From the NCBI GenBank assembly GCA_027036935.1, contig JALWCE010000154.1:1-41149 (forward strand): 41,149 bases of DNA. Reading direction: 5' to 3'. Positions 1 to 11,103 of this stretch are shown here, in pieces. Below the pieces are notes generated by a model, which was not told the origin of the DNA, made no database searches, and worked only from the letters and a program-made list of their open reading frames with translations. A program made the position numbers and the translations under genes. Source of the DNA: Nitratiruptor sp. GTDB lineage: Bacteria; Campylobacterota; Campylobacteria; Campylobacterales; Nitratiruptoraceae. Position 1 is the stretch's first letter, and every line of letters begins with the position of its first letter.

Positions 1-416
1 ATGTTTGGATTGACCCGCACGCTGATCCTGGCCACCTTGCCAAGCTCCTTGGCGATCTGCTCCACTCTGTGCCCCTCGGCTTCGCTCTCGATATTGATAT
101 ACAATATATCTTTTTCCAATGCCTCGGCGATCTCCTCGTCACGCTTGCCAACACCGCTAAAGATGATCTTGTATGCTGGTATGCCGGCTAGCAAAGCTCG
201 CTTGATCTCGCCGATACTTACGCAATCGGCTCCACTGCCAAGATTGGCCAAAAGTTTGAGCAGACTTAAGTTGGAGTTGGCCTTGATAGCATAAGCAATA
301 AGGGATTTTCTGGCTTTAAAAGCCTTTTTGATGGCTTCATAATTTGTGGTCACTTCGCCAAAATCGTACAGATACAAAGGAGTATCATACTTTTGGGCCA
401 GCTTGCGGTAATCCAA
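1..416 (-). CDS. lysA: Diaminopimelate decarboxylase, N-terminal part (runs off window start); probable TTG start at 416 behind GGAG
   Basis: Minus-strand translation LDYRKLAQKYDTPLYLYDFGEVTTNYEAIKKAFKA...IAYAIKANSNLSLLKLLANLGSGADCVSIGEI...KIIFSGVGKRDEEI is typical of LysA (PLP lysine motif YAIKANSN). Missing from the ORF track because of the TTG start. Confidence 0.9.
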   Translation of the reverse strand, partial: MDYRKLAQKYDTPLYLYDFGEVTTNYEAIKKAFKARKSLIAYAIKANSNLSLLKLLANLGSGADCVSIGEIKRALLAGIPAYKIIFSGVGKRDEEIAEALEKDILYINIESEAEGHRVEQIAKELGKVARISVRVNPN

Positions 417-454
417 GGGGACTCCTTTTTTGCCCCAATATTATCAAAAAAGTG

Positions 455-1498
455 CTAAAACTTTTTATAAAACCAAAGAGCAATCCCAAAAAGCAAAATT
501 TGGGGCAGTACGATAGCTATAAACGGATCTATCGACTCTGTGAAGGCCAGCTTGGCCAAGGCGTAGAGCAAACCCCACGTAATGAGTGCGGCCAGCATCG
601 CCCCAAAACTAAAAAGTCCAAGATTGCCAAGGCGTGCGGTAACAGGGACGAAATAGAAGATTATTACCATCAAAAACGGAGCGAAAAAAGGGAAGAAGAG
701 CTGATAAAGTATCACCGCCTCAATCTTTTTTGTACGGATATGCTGCTTTTTAAAGAGCCTAAAGGCATAAATAGCATCTAACAGCGAAATGGCGGTTTTG
801 CCCTCATAGACACTATCAAGTATCGTAGGCCTATAACCTTGGAGTGTATCGATATCTTTGGATAAAATAGCTATTTTATGGGGCAGTTTTTTCACGACGG
901 TGGCGTTGGGAAGATGCCAACTCTCTTGATGAAATGCAGCTTTTTTTGCCAAAATCAAGGAGGAGAGCTCGCTGCCGCCACTGCTGTTTAACTCAAATAT
1001 TCGCACTCTTTTCGCACTCTTTTGCAAGGGGATAAGCTCGTCGAAATAGACATAACTCTCTTTATATTTAAAAAAAAGATTTTTGGTGGAGCTCACAAAG
1101 GTATGAAATTTTCTGATATTTTTGGCATATTCGTCCGCATAACTAAAGGAGGTCATATGAAGAACCAAATAGAAAAAAGTAAGCACTATAGCTATCAAAA
1201 AAAGTGGACGAATGAGAGCCTTTTTACTATATCCGGCTGCATAAAATGCTACAAGTTCATTTGAGCGTATAAGATGAAGCTTAAGAGAGATCATGGCAAA
1301 GACGAGACTGATGGGAAAAAGCACATCCACGCCGTGAAAAAAGCGGTACACAGCGTACAGAATCTGTAAACTAGCCGATGAGGGTAAGGATTTAAGAGCT
1401 TGTACGAAATCAAGTCCTACAAAAAAGAGCACCAGCGAAAAAAGTATCAAAAAGATATATTTTAGATATAAACTCCCCAAATATCTGCGTACCATCAC
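455..1498 (-). CDS. LptF/LptG (YjgP/YjgQ) family permease
   Basis: 347 aa membrane protein, MMVRRYLGSLYLKYIFLILFSLVLFFVGLDF...; typical YjgP/Q start and topology. Confidence 0.85.
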   Translation of the reverse strand: MMVRRYLGSLYLKYIFLILFSLVLFFVGLDFVQALKSLPSSASLQILYAVYRFFHGVDVLFPISLVFAMISLKLHLIRSNELVAFYAAGYSKKALIRPLFLIAIVLTFFYLVLHMTSFSYADEYAKNIRKFHTFVSSTKNLFFKYKESYVYFDELIPLQKSAKRVRIFELNSSGGSELSSLILAKKAAFHQESWHLPNATVVKKLPHKIAILSKDIDTLQGYRPTILDSVYEGKTAISLLDAIYAFRLFKKQHIRTKKIEAVILYQLFFPFFAPFLMVIIFYFVPVTARLGNLGLFSFGAMLAALITWGLLYALAKLAFTESIDPFIAIVLPQILLFGIALWFYKKF

Positions 1499-2067
1499 AT
1501 CTCTTTACACTCGCTCCCTTTTTGGGAGTAGCGAGCCCGCACTTTCTCTAAACTCTCACGGCTCAAAGCAAGCGCAGCTTCGGCTGCTTTTTGGAGTGTG
1601 GGCTCGATGCACTCTAGCTCTTTAGTGCTAAAATCACTAAGCACATATGATACTACCTGCTCTTTGCGTTCAGGTCTACCAATACCAAAACGTACCCTCA
1701 CATACTCTGACCCCACTAAAGAGTCGATAGATTTTAGGCCGTTATGTCCGCCGCTGCTACCACCTCTTTTGAAACGAAGAGCACCCAAAGCCAGATCCAA
1801 ATCATCATGGACGACAACAATATGCTCCAAAGGAATTTTATAAAAATTTTTGACAGCTTGTACACTTTGGCCGCTTAGATTCATAAAAGTTAAAGGCTTA
1901 AGAAGAAGAAGATCTTGCGATTTATAAAGCTCGCCTTTGAACTCTTTTTTAGAGATTGGAGTCGGTTTTAGGTTTTCGATCAAGCGATCGAGTACCATAA
2001 AACCGACGTTGTGACGATTTTTTTCATATTTCGCTCCGGGATTGCCCAGACCGACAAGAAGATACAT
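1495..2067 (-). CDS. pth: Peptidyl-tRNA hydrolase
   Basis: LLVGLGNPGAKYEKNRHNVGFMVLD, VHDDLDLALG, GGSSGGHNGLKSI motifs. Confidence 0.97.
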   Translation of the reverse strand: MYLLVGLGNPGAKYEKNRHNVGFMVLDRLIENLKPTPISKKEFKGELYKSQDLLLLKPLTFMNLSGQSVQAVKNFYKIPLEHIVVVHDDLDLALGALRFKRGGSSGGHNGLKSIDSLVGSEYVRVRFGIGRPERKEQVVSYVLSDFSTKELECIEPTLQKAAEAALALSRESLEKVRARYSQKGSECKEM

Positions 2068-2603
2068 TACTTGGCTTTAACCACACCGACAACAGCCACA
2101 TGTTCAGGTGTCATATGCTCTACACCCTCTGGTAGCTCAATATCTCTAATCAAAATCGCATCGCCCACATCAAGATTACTTACATCCAAAGTGATGCTGT
2201 CTGGAATATTTTCAATAGCCCCTTTGACTTTGATTCGTCGTTTAGATGTGACGAGCACCCCTTTGTTTTTAAGACCTATCGGCGTACCTACGATTTTGAT
2301 AGGAACCATATAATAGGTCACCACACCGGGCTGTGCCACCATCAAATCCACATGCAGTAGATCATACGTTACCGGATCTTTTTGGTACTCTTGGACAACT
2401 ACTTTGAGCTCTTTATCACCCACTTTTACCGGAAAGGCCAAAGAATCTTTATGACGGACAGCTCGAATGAACTCACCCTTTTTAAACGCCGCGTGGATGT
2501 TGTCAAACTCTTTTCCATAGATGTTGGCAACTAGATAACCATCCCGTCGCAAGGCTTTGGTCGCCTTTTTACCGGTACTCTCTCTAACGATGCCTTCTAA
2601 CAT
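2067..2603 (-). CDS. rplY: 50S ribosomal protein L25/Ctc
   Basis: [29 protein letters not shown]; Ctc-type C-terminal domain. Confidence 0.95.
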   Translation of the reverse strand: MLEGIVRESTGKKATKALRRDGYLVANIYGKEFDNIHAAFKKGEFIRAVRHKDSLAFPVKVGDKELKVVVQEYQKDPVTYDLLHVDLMVAQPGVVTYYMVPIKIVGTPIGLKNKGVLVTSKRRIKVKGAIENIPDSITLDVSNLDVGDAILIRDIELPEGVEHMTPEHVAVVGVVKAK

Positions 2604-2661
2604 ATCGCTCCCTTTTGTCTAAAATAGGCGCTAATTATATCCAAAAAAGTTTTATACGATC

Positions 2662-3825
2662 TTAAATCTTTAAGCCAATAACTCCATCTTGATCTCCTAC
2701 AATACTCGCTTGTTTCTCATCTTTTGACTTTTTGATCTTAAGAGCCATATCGGCACGAGAAGAGGCATTCGATAGAGCCTCTTCCTCATCGATCACACCC
2801 TCTTCATAGAGTTTTAAGAGTGCTTGGTCAAAAGTTTGCATCCCATAGACCTCTCCCGCCTCGATCGCTTCTGGTATCTCGTTTTCTTGCTGATGGGCTA
2901 TGAGTTCTGCTATTCTTTGGGTTTTAAACATAATCTCCAAAGCGGCCCTTCTGCCTCCTTCTTTGGTCTTGACAAGCCGCTGAGAGACGATCGCTTCCAA
3001 AACCGAGGCAAGTACTAAACGGATGCGGTTTTGTTCCTCAATCGGAAAGACGGAGATAATGCGGTTGATAGTCTCTTTGGCATCGAGGGTATGGAGTGTG
3101 GAGAGGACCAAGTGGCCGGTCTCAGCTGCGTGCAGCGCCATCTCGATGGTCTCAAGATCCCTCATCTCACCTACAATGATAATATCGGGGTCTTCTCGGA
3201 GTGCCGCTCGCAAGGCTCTAGCATACGAGGGGGTATCTTGACCAAGGCTTCGCTGGTTAACGATACAGTTGATATTTTTATGGACAAACTCCACCGGATC
3301 TTCTATGGTGATGATATGCTCGGCTCTTTGGGTATTGATAGCGTGGACAAGCGCCGCCATTGTTGTGGACTTTCCGCTTCCCGTAATCCCGGTTACTAAG
3401 ACTAGACCCCTTTTAAACTGAGCGATCTTTTTGATTTGGGGGGGGAGTTTGAGCTCCTCTATGCTCTTTACTCTAGTGGGAATAACGCGAAAAACAGCAG
3501 AAACTCCATCTATTTGAAAAAAGATGTTCACCCTAAAGCGGTGATCTTCATTCAAAATGAATATCAAATCCACATCTTTTTGTTCCACTAGCTCATGAAA
3601 ACGGCTTTTGAGCAGCTCCTTGGCCAAGAGCAAAGCGTTCTCTTTGGAAATTTGCTCCTTAGATAAAGGTACGATATCCCCGCTTACCCGAGCATAGATT
3701 GGCGAATTGGCCTTAATATGTAAGTCACTTCCTCCATACTCAATAAGCTGCTCCAAATAGCGGCGTACCAACTTTGTCATTCGGTAATCGTGAGTTTTTG
3801 GATCAAAATCTAGTGGCTGCTTCAT
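2662..3825 (-). CDS. PilT-type twitching motility / secretion ATPase
   Basis: Walker A GITGSGKSTTMAALV, ITIEDPVEFVH, QRSLGQDTPSYARALRAALREDPDIIIVGEMRD. Confidence 0.92.
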   Translation of the reverse strand: MKQPLDFDPKTHDYRMTKLVRRYLEQLIEYGGSDLHIKANSPIYARVSGDIVPLSKEQISKENALLLAKELLKSRFHELVEQKDVDLIFILNEDHRFRVNIFFQIDGVSAVFRVIPTRVKSIEELKLPPQIKKIAQFKRGLVLVTGITGSGKSTTMAALVHAINTQRAEHIITIEDPVEFVHKNINCIVNQRSLGQDTPSYARALRAALREDPDIIIVGEMRDLETIEMALHAAETGHLVLSTLHTLDAKETINRIISVFPIEEQNRIRLVLASVLEAIVSQRLVKTKEGGRRAALEIMFKTQRIAELIAHQQENEIPEAIEAGEVYGMQTFDQALLKLYEEGVIDEEEALSNASSRADMALKIKKSKDEKQASIVGDQDGVIGLKI

Positions 3826-4802
3826 CCCAACTCTTTCAAAATCTCCTCAAAAGCTTTGACAAACGCCTCAAGCCCTTCGTGCAAAAGCTCATAATAGATC
3901 TGTTTCATATCAATCCCGTTGGCTTTGAGCATAGCAAAAAATCGTTCGATCTCCTCATTGGGAATGGGTAATTTTGGCTCTGTGTCGCCGCTTTGGACAA
4001 AAGCTTCGATAGTATGGATGGGAGCTGTATTGATAGTATGAGGAGCCAAAAGCTCGCTGATGTAGTAGTGGGGTGGATAGTCTCCCCCTTTAACCCCCGT
4101 ACTGGCAAAAAGGCTCTTCGTATGGGGCAAATCTCGCTTTCTTACCATATTGTAGATCTTGGCAGCATTCATAATACCTACTCTTCCAGTAGGCAACCCT
4201 TTGGCTTTGAGCAAAGGATCGAGTTTTCGATCAAAACGGCTTACAAAAACACTAAGAACGCAATGGCCCTTGTCATTTTTTTTAAAGCCTCTCTCCATTG
4301 CATCTAAACACTCATCGGCTTGATTGGGAGAGAAGATAAGCGTAGCGTTGACATGCACGCCATCTCCCACCAACTCCTCTATTGCCGCACATCCAGCGGG
4401 AGTTACGGGGATTTTGATCATCACGTTGGGTCTATTGATGGCTTGCAAGAGCCGCTTTGCCTCGGCTACCGTGCCTTTGGCGTCATCGGCGAGCCTTGGA
4501 TCAACCTCCAAGCTTACAAATCCTTCATCGCCTCTTTCATATAAAGGCCGCAAAATATCGGCAGCCTTTTGAATATCGGCGATAGCCAACGCTTCGTACT
4601 TGGCTTTTGGTTCCAATCCATTCAACTTCTTTACCTGCTCTTGATAGGCGGGGGAGGAGAGAATAGCCTCTTTAAATAGAGCCGGATTGCTCGTAGCACC
4701 GTTGATAATATTTTGGGATATGAGCTCTTTAAATTTAGTATCTAAAAATTCTCTCTCAATAAAATCGGCCCATAAAGAGAAGTCTATATTCTTAAGATAC
4801 AT
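3822..4802 (-). CDS. tal: Transaldolase
   Basis: NGATSNPALFKEAI, VSLEVDPRLADD, NVMIKIPVTPAG, SVFVSRFDRKLD. Confidence 0.95.
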   Translation of the reverse strand: MYLKNIDFSLWADFIEREFLDTKFKELISQNIINGATSNPALFKEAILSSPAYQEQVKKLNGLEPKAKYEALAIADIQKAADILRPLYERGDEGFVSLEVDPRLADDAKGTVAEAKRLLQAINRPNVMIKIPVTPAGCAAIEELVGDGVHVNATLIFSPNQADECLDAMERGFKKNDKGHCVLSVFVSRFDRKLDPLLKAKGLPTGRVGIMNAAKIYNMVRKRDLPHTKSLFASTGVKGGDYPPHYYISELLAPHTINTAPIHTIEAFVQSGDTEPKLPIPNEEIERFFAMLKANGIDMKQIYYELLHEGLEAFVKAFEEILKELG

Positions 4803-4860
4803 AATACTACCTTTTGTCTTTTTAGAGTGGTTATCAAAATATGACCTAAAATGCCCATCA

Positions 4861-4919
4861 GCAACCTAAGGTCACTTAGGGGAGCGGGAATCCACACCGT
4901 TTACGGGGTGGAGTATCAA
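4861..4919 (+). mobile_element. IS200/IS605 (IS608-like) right-end / omegaRNA 3'-scaffold remnant (copy A)
   Basis: CCTAAG-GTCA-CTTAGG stem (4865-4880), GGGAAT, hairpin CCAC.A.CCG-TTTA-CGG.G.GTGG (4892-4911), then AGTATCAA. GAAT guide tetranucleotide plus terminal TCAA match the IS608 right-end architecture. Confidence 0.6.
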
Positions 4920-5589
4920 CCTGTAGTTTCCATTTTCCGTAGCGTCCGGGCTTTTGCAAAGCGATATCGAGCTCTTCTAAAAACCTCGCTCTGCTGATCT
5001 CCACCGCCCCCATTCGTTTGAGATGGGCGCTGGGAATTTGACAATCGATAAAATCAAAACTAAACTCTTGTGCAATCTGGGCTAGATGCACCAAAGCTAC
5101 TTTTGAGGCGTCACTGACGCGACTAAACATACTCTCGCCAAAAAAAGCGCCCCCTAAACTTAATCCATAGAGTCCTCCCACAAGCTCACCATCTTGATAG
5201 GTTTCGATGCTGTGGGCAAAACCCATCTCATGCAACTCGCAAAAGAGCTCTATAATCTCAGGGAGTATCCATGTCTTGCTTCTGATATTTTTACAACTTT
5301 GGATCACTTGGCGAAAATCATTATCGACTCGTACCTCAAACTTTTTAAGACTCTTTTTGAGCGATCTTGAGATTTTGATATCTTGAGGATAGAGCACAAG
5401 TCTAGGATCTGGTGACCACCAAAGGATAGGATCACCCTCATTGTACCAAGGAAAAATCCCTCGTTTATAAGCCGCCAGCACTCTTTGAGGATGCAAATCG
5501 CCCCCGTAAGCCACCAGCCCTTCGGGACTGGCCTCCTTGGGGTCTGGGAAGATATGGTCATAGGGCGAGAGTAGAGTTATCCAACTCAT
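4876..5589 (-). CDS. aat: Leucyl/phenylalanyl-tRNA--protein transferase
   Basis: FPDPKEASPEGLVAYGGDL, YKRGIFPWYNEGDPILWWSPDPRLVL, GLYGLSLGGAFFGESMFSR. Confidence 0.96.
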   Translation of the reverse strand: MSWITLLSPYDHIFPDPKEASPEGLVAYGGDLHPQRVLAAYKRGIFPWYNEGDPILWWSPDPRLVLYPQDIKISRSLKKSLKKFEVRVDNDFRQVIQSCKNIRSKTWILPEIIELFCELHEMGFAHSIETYQDGELVGGLYGLSLGGAFFGESMFSRVSDASKVALVHLAQIAQEFSFDFIDCQIPSAHLKRMGAVEISRARFLEELDIALQKPGRYGKWKLQVDTPPRKRCGFPLP

Positions 5590-7790
5590 TGGATCGTAAA
5601 ATTTAATGCCTCTTCTTTGACATCAACGATCACTTTACCACCATGTTTGAGTTTGCCAAAGAGTATCTCATTCGTCAGCGGTGTCTTGATCTCTTCGCTG
5701 ATCACCCGTGCCAAAGGTCTAGCTCCTAGCTCCTCGCTATACCCTTTTTTGGCCAGATACTTCTTGGCTGCGGGGGTGAGCTCCAGCCAGATTCCTTTGT
5801 TGTCCAGCTGCTGATTGAGCTCTTCGATGAACTTGTCTACTATTCCCTCCACAATCTCAAGGCTTAAAGGCTTAAAGCGTATAATTGCATCGAGGCGGTT
5901 GCGAAATTCTGGCGTAAAGTACTGCTTCAAAGCTTCGTCAAACTTGCTGACCGACTCTTTTTTAAATCCCATAATATTGGCTTCAGTAGCCCCTACGTTG
6001 GAGGTCATGATCAGTATCACGTGCTTAAAGTCGGCTATATTACCGTTGTTATCAGTAAGTGTGGCGTTGTCCATCACTTGCAGCAAGATATTGATCAGAT
6101 CTGGATGTGCCTTTTCTATTTCATCGAGCAAGAGCACGGTATAGGGGTGCTTTCGTATCGTCTCAGTCAGCAGTCCCCCCTCTTCGTAGCCCACATACCC
6201 CGGAGGCGCGCCAATAAGGCGTGAGACGGCATGCTTTTCCATATATTCACTCATATCAAAGCGCTCAAAATGTACTCCCATCGTTCTTGCCAGCTCTTTG
6301 GCCAACTCCGTCTTACCCACGCCGGTGGGGCCAACGAACAAGAAAGAGCCAATCGGCTTGTTGGGTGGATTGAGGCCGGCACGGCTTCGCTTGATCGCCA
6401 TAGCGATGTGATCCACCGCCTCCTCTTGGCCAAGAACCCGCTCTTTGAGCCGCTCTTCCAGATTGGCCAAGATGCTCAGATCATCGCTGGTAACCCTTTG
6501 GGGCGGCAGGCCAACCATTTTGGCAATGGTATCTTCGATATCGTTGACAGTTACCACGCTTCGGCGCTTTTTGAGCAGATGAAAACTTGCCCCCACCTCA
6601 TCGATCAGATCGATCGCTTTATCTGGCAGCTGACGATCATTGATATATTTGTCGCTAAGCTCCACGGCGCTTCTTAAAGCGTTTACTTGATATTTGACTT
6701 TGTGGTGGCGCTCATATTTCTCTTTGAGCCCTTTGAGGATCTTAAATGTCGTCTCAAGGTCGGGCTCTTTAACATCCACTTTGGCAAATCGGCGACTAAG
6801 GGCTCTATCTTTTTCCAAAAAGTTGCGAAATTCATTGTACGTGGTCGCCCCAATACATTTGATCGCACCGCTAGCAAGTGCGGGCTTGAGCATATTTGAA
6901 GCGTCCATACTCCCTCCTTGGGTAGCGCCCGCTCCTACGATGGTGTGGATCTCGTCGATAAACAATACGGCATTGGGGATCTTCTTGAGCTCCTCGATCA
7001 CCCCTTTGAGCCGTTTTTCAAAATCTCCTCTATATTTGGTGCCCGCCAGCAGTGCTCCCATATCCAAAGAGTAGAGACTCGCCCCCTCCAACACATCTGG
7101 GATCTGGCCAGAGGCAATCTTGAGGGCCAGCCCCTCGGCGATAGCGGTCTTTCCGACTCCTGGCTCACCTACGAGCAGCGGATTGTTCTTTTTTCTTCGA
7201 CAAAGAATCTGCATCACCCGCTCAATCTCTTTATCCCGTCCAATCACCGGATCTATCTTACCTTTCTTAGCCTCTTTGAGCAGATCGATTGTAAATTTGG
7301 CCAAATAGGAATCTTCTGCAATGCCCTCTTTCTCCTCTTTTTGCTGCTCTTCGGATAAGGACTCTGGCTGATGAGAAATAATCTCTAAAATATCGAGTTT
7401 GCTAATACCTTGCTCCTTGAGCAAATAGACGCTATAGGAGTGCTCCTCATCAAATAGAGCTGCCAACAAGTCCCCAACCGTCGCCTCTTTTTTCTCCGCA
7501 CTTTGGATGTGGCGGATCATATTCTCTATTACCCGCGAGAGCGCTACGGTTTCAAAAGGCTCTCGAACAAGATTTTCAGGCAGCGGCTTGAGGGTGTTTT
7601 CTAGATGCTGGACCAGTTTTTTTCGCATCAAGATGGTGTCAGCTCCAGCCTTTTTGAGAATACGCACACCCTCTTGGCTACCCAGTAGCGCCAAAAAAAC
7701 GTGCTCTACGGTTAAATATTCGTGTCGGTGCTGTTTGGCAAAACGTACCGCTTCTTTAAAAATTGAATTTAGTTGATTGCTTATCATCAC
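5586..7790 (-). CDS. clpA: ATP-dependent Clp protease ATP-binding subunit ClpA
   Basis: 734 aa; two Walker A motifs ([30 protein letters not shown]); ClpA N-domain; clpS directly upstream. Confidence 0.97.
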   Translation of the reverse strand: MMISNQLNSIFKEAVRFAKQHRHEYLTVEHVFLALLGSQEGVRILKKAGADTILMRKKLVQHLENTLKPLPENLVREPFETVALSRVIENMIRHIQSAEKKEATVGDLLAALFDEEHSYSVYLLKEQGISKLDILEIISHQPESLSEEQQKEEKEGIAEDSYLAKFTIDLLKEAKKGKIDPVIGRDKEIERVMQILCRRKKNNPLLVGEPGVGKTAIAEGLALKIASGQIPDVLEGASLYSLDMGALLAGTKYRGDFEKRLKGVIEELKKIPNAVLFIDEIHTIVGAGATQGGSMDASNMLKPALASGAIKCIGATTYNEFRNFLEKDRALSRRFAKVDVKEPDLETTFKILKGLKEKYERHHKVKYQVNALRSAVELSDKYINDRQLPDKAIDLIDEVGASFHLLKKRRSVVTVNDIEDTIAKMVGLPPQRVTSDDLSILANLEERLKERVLGQEEAVDHIAMAIKRSRAGLNPPNKPIGSFLFVGPTGVGKTELAKELARTMGVHFERFDMSEYMEKHAVSRLIGAPPGYVGYEEGGLLTETIRKHPYTVLLLDEIEKAHPDLINILLQVMDNATLTDNNGNIADFKHVILIMTSNVGATEANIMGFKKESVSKFDEALKQYFTPEFRNRLDAIIRFKPLSLEIVEGIVDKFIEELNQQLDNKGIWLELTPAAKKYLAKKGYSEELGARPLARVISEEIKTPLTNEILFGKLKHGGKVIVDVKEEALNFTIQ

Positions 7791-8080
7791 TCTTCCTCCA
7801 TTGTCGCTTTGAGCGGAAACTCGTGGGCACGGGCTAGGCGGTGTACCTGATCCACTTTGGTCTCAGCAATTTCATAGGTATAAACGCCACAAAGCCCCTT
7901 ACCCTTTTTATGGACCGTGAGCATAATCTCCACAGCCTCTTCATAGCTTTTATGAAAGACCTCTTGCAACACGTCGATGACAAAATCCATCGTGGTATAG
8001 TCATCGTTGAGCAAAAAGACCTTGTATCTTTTTGGCTCTTCGAGTTTTGTCGTCTCTTTGGTCTTTACTTTTGTGGCCAA
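7787..8080 (-). CDS. clpS: ATP-dependent Clp protease adaptor ClpS
   Basis: [58 protein letters not shown]. Confidence 0.97.
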   Translation of the reverse strand: MATKVKTKETTKLEEPKRYKVFLLNDDYTTMDFVIDVLQEVFHKSYEEAVEIMLTVHKKGKGLCGVYTYEIAETKVDQVHRLARAHEFPLKATMEEE

Positions 8081-8139
8081 TTTGTCCCCTCGTTTTTCAT
8101 TTATTGTAATATAAATTTTTAAAAACCCAAAGGAGTTGG

Positions 8140-8778
8140 ATGCGTATTTTCATAACAGCCACCAATACGGGCGTAGGCAAAACCTATACCACGCTGCGGC
8201 TACTCGATATCGCCAAAAAAGCCGGCTTAAAACCTGGGGTGATCAAACCTATAGAGACGGGAGTACTCGGCAGTCCCGACGATGGTAGCAAACTTTTTAC
8301 TAAATGTCAAGAGCTTAATCCAAACTTAAAAAGCCTCGCCCTAGAGGATATCGTCCCTTATCAATTCAAGCTCCCGGCAGCCCCTTATATAGCCAAGGGC
8401 AAAAGCAATATCGACATAAAAAGGATCAAACAAAAAATAGATAGGATCGAGGCACTTTGTGACATTCTTTTTATTGAAGGGGCTGGTGGCTTGATGGTAC
8501 CGATAGAAAAAGATTTTTTTATGATAGATCTTATCAAAACGCTTCAAGCCAAAGCCTTGCTAGTGGCTCCTTCTAAACTTGGTTGCATCAACGATACGCT
8601 GCTCAGCCTCCAAGCCCTCGAAAATAAAAAAATCCCCCATCGCTGGTATCTTAATCTGTACGAGGACAAAGAGGAGTTTTTCAAAATCAGCTACCCTTTT
8701 TTTGCAGACTATTTTGGCAAAGTCCCTCTTGATTTGCCATCAATATTCAAGAGTTACATCCACTTTGATGAAATCTAG
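8140..8778 (+). CDS. bioD: Dethiobiotin synthetase
   Basis: [52 protein letters not shown]. Confidence 0.93.
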   Translation: MRIFITATNTGVGKTYTTLRLLDIAKKAGLKPGVIKPIETGVLGSPDDGSKLFTKCQELNPNLKSLALEDIVPYQFKLPAAPYIAKGKSNIDIKRIKQKIDRIEALCDILFIEGAGGLMVPIEKDFFMIDLIKTLQAKALLVAPSKLGCINDTLLSLQALENKKIPHRWYLNLYEDKEEFFKISYPFFADYFGKVPLDLPSIFKSYIHFDEI

Positions 8779-9237
8779 AGGTCTATCGCTATATTTGACG
8801 ATACGCCGCCCCATCACTTTGGCGATATTTTTATACTCGACTATGGTATCTTCGCTCTCTTTGTAGCGGGTGCGGCAGCGTCGCACTCTTTTGTATCCGG
8901 GGCGCTCATGGCTGCGTTCGGCTAAATTTTTACCCACCAGCGTACCGATGATGGCTCCTCCTACCGTGGCCGCTGTTTTACCACTACCGCCGCCTACTTG
9001 ATGCCCCAAGATCCCTCCGGCGGCTCCTCCTATGATAGCACCCAAGGTATCACTCCCCTCATCATACTCCTCTACGGGAATCTCCTCTTCCCAACACTCC
9101 TCATAGGGGACTTTTTTCGTAACGATATGACGAACTTCTACGCTTTTATAAACTGGAACCCGCTTTACAAAGTGCACTACTTCGCCAAAAAGATGAGATG
9201 CTAGACATAAAGAGACAAAAAGAGCCATCCTTTTCAT
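8740..9237 (-). CDS. Glycine-zipper 2TM-domain exported protein
   Basis: Signal peptide; LGAIIGGAAGGILGHQVGGGSGKTAATVGGAIIGTLVG glycine zipper. Confidence 0.85.
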   Translation of the reverse strand: MKRMALFVSLCLASHLFGEVVHFVKRVPVYKSVEVRHIVTKKVPYEECWEEEIPVEEYDEGSDTLGAIIGGAAGGILGHQVGGGSGKTAATVGGAIIGTLVGKNLAERSHERPGYKRVRRCRTRYKESEDTIVEYKNIAKVMGRRIVKYSDRPLDFIKVDVTLEY

Positions 9238-9255
9238 AGGAACTCCTTTTTTTTG

Positions 9256-9261
9256 TATAAT
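9256..9261 (+). promoter_or_regulatory. Putative -10 box (TATAAT) for pyrB
   Basis: TTTTTTTTGTATAATATATC, 30 bp upstream of pyrB; T-rich upstream tract. Confidence 0.5.
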
Positions 9262-9290
9262 ATATCAAATAAATGTGAGGCGAATGTGAA

Positions 9291-10172
9291 ATGGCACACC
9301 ATCTTATAACCACTAAAGATCTCAGTGATCAAGAGATTTTGCGCATATTCAAAGAGGCAAGCGAGTATTTAGCGGCACCTCCACCCCAACTGCTCAAAAA
9401 CAGACTTATCATCACTATCTTTTTTGAAAACTCTACAAGAACTAGAAGCAGCTTTGAAATAGCAGCCAAGAGATTGGGAGCTGAGGTAGTCCATCTGGAT
9501 GTGGCCAAAAGCTCTACCAACAAAGGCGAAACCCTCTTTGACACCGCCGCCAATCTTGATGCCATGGGACCCAACGCTATCATCGTACGCCATCAGCACT
9601 CAGGCGTACCCCAAATTCTCTCCCAATATGTAAGCTGCTCTTTGATCAATGGAGGCGATGGCGCTCACGCCCATCCCACGCAAGCTCTTTTGGATCTTTT
9701 TACCATACAACGCCATTTTGGCGAGATACGGGGAAAAAAGGTGGCGATCGTAGGCGATATCAAAAATTCCCGTGTAGCTAACTCCAACATCGAGCTGCTA
9801 AGACGCTTTGGTATGAAAGTGATTTTAGTAGCCCCGCCTCATTTCCTGCCACAAAGCGATCTACCCACGGCCACTTATCTTAAAGAGGTGATCGACGAGG
9901 TAGATGTGGTGATGAGTCTACGTACTCAAATCGAACGCCATACCTATCCTATTTATGCCAGCCTCAAAGATTATGGAAGCGATTACTGCATCACAAAAGA
10001 GCTTATCGGCGATAAAGATATCCTCATCCTCCATCCGGGCCCAGTACACCGCAATATCGATATTAGCGACGAAGTGCTCTTAGATCCCAGATGCAAAGTC
10101 TTAGAGCAGGTCAAAAACGGGGTGGCGGTGCGTATGGCGGTGCTGCGTCATCTTATTATGAAAGATGGATAG
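9291..10172 (+). CDS. pyrB: Aspartate carbamoyltransferase catalytic subunit
   Basis: [51 protein letters not shown]. Confidence 0.97.
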   Translation: MAHHLITTKDLSDQEILRIFKEASEYLAAPPPQLLKNRLIITIFFENSTRTRSSFEIAAKRLGAEVVHLDVAKSSTNKGETLFDTAANLDAMGPNAIIVRHQHSGVPQILSQYVSCSLINGGDGAHAHPTQALLDLFTIQRHFGEIRGKKVAIVGDIKNSRVANSNIELLRRFGMKVILVAPPHFLPQSDLPTATYLKEVIDEVDVVMSLRTQIERHTYPIYASLKDYGSDYCITKELIGDKDILILHPGPVHRNIDISDEVLLDPRCKVLEQVKNGVAVRMAVLRHLIMKDG

Positions 10173-11103
10173 ACTCTCCTTTTACGCTACGCGCCAGATC
10201 CCCTTTTTCTTTCTTATTGACTACAAAAAACGCCATATTTTCGTAGAGCCTATCCAGAATTTACATAATGTGTTTTTTCAAGTCCCCGGGTTTGCCAATT
10301 ACACACCCCAAAGAGCTTACGCAAAAATTTTGGCCAAAGACCCGATCCCTTTTGAGCGCTACGAGGAAGCTTTCAAAGAGGTCCAGCGACAAATCCACCA
10401 AGGCAACACCTACTTGCTCAATCTCACCTTTCCTACCCCTATTTGGTGCGAGGGCTCTTTGCGTGATATATTTTTTGCTACCAATGCCCCTTTTAAGCTC
10501 TATTTCCAAGATCGCTTCGTCTGCTTCTCCCCCGAGCGCTTCGTGCGCATAGCAGGTGATCGGATCCACACATTTCCAATGAAAGGGACTATCGACGCTT
10601 CGCTGCCAGATGCCAAAGAGCATATACTAAGCGATCCAAAGGAGATGGCGGAGCATACGATGGTTGTGGACTTGCTGCGAAACGATCTTAATATGGTTGC
10701 ATCAAAAGTACGGGTACGAAAGTTTCGCTATATCGATCATATTCACTCACAGGACAAAGAGCTTTTACAAGTCTCTAGCCATATTGAGGGTATCCTCCCC
10801 GCCGACTGGCCCAATCGTTTGGGAGAGATTTTTGATCTGCTCCTACCCGCAGGTAGCGTTACGGGCACCCCAAAAAGATCCACGTGCTCCATTATAGAAA
10901 AAGTAGAGGGGTATGAGCGAGGATACTATACCGGAGTATTTGGCTATTTTGACGGGCACAATCTAGAAAGCGGGGTGATAATCCGATTTATACAAAGACA
11001 AGGAGGGGGGCTCGTATACAAAAGCGGCGGCGGAATAACCGCCCAAAGCGATGTGCAAAAGGAGTATCAAGAGCTCATAGATAAAATCTATCTCCCTTTT
11101 TAA
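10165..11103 (+). CDS. pabB: Aminodeoxychorismate synthase component I-like (chorismate-binding enzyme)
   Basis: [66 protein letters not shown]. Confidence 0.85.
   Translation: MDRLSFYATRQIPFFFLIDYKKRHIFVEPIQNLHNVFFQVPGFANYTPQRAYAKILAKDPIPFERYEEAFKEVQRQIHQGNTYLLNLTFPTPIWCEGSLRDIFFATNAPFKLYFQDRFVCFSPERFVRIAGDRIHTFPMKGTIDASLPDAKEHILSDPKEMAEHTMVVDLLRNDLNMVASKVRVRKFRYIDHIHSQDKELLQVSSHIEGILPADWPNRLGEIFDLLLPAGSVTGTPKRSTCSIIEKVEGYERGYYTGVFGYFDGHNLESGVIIRFIQRQGGGLVYKSGGGITAQSDVQKEYQELIDKIYLPF

Noticed and set aside
344-781. + strand 145-aa ORF at window start
   Set aside because: Overlaps lysA and the LptF/G permease antisense; charged low-complexity translation typical of a shadow frame.
6231-7358. 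Several + strand ORFs of 70-148 aa
   Set aside because: Antisense shadow of clpA.
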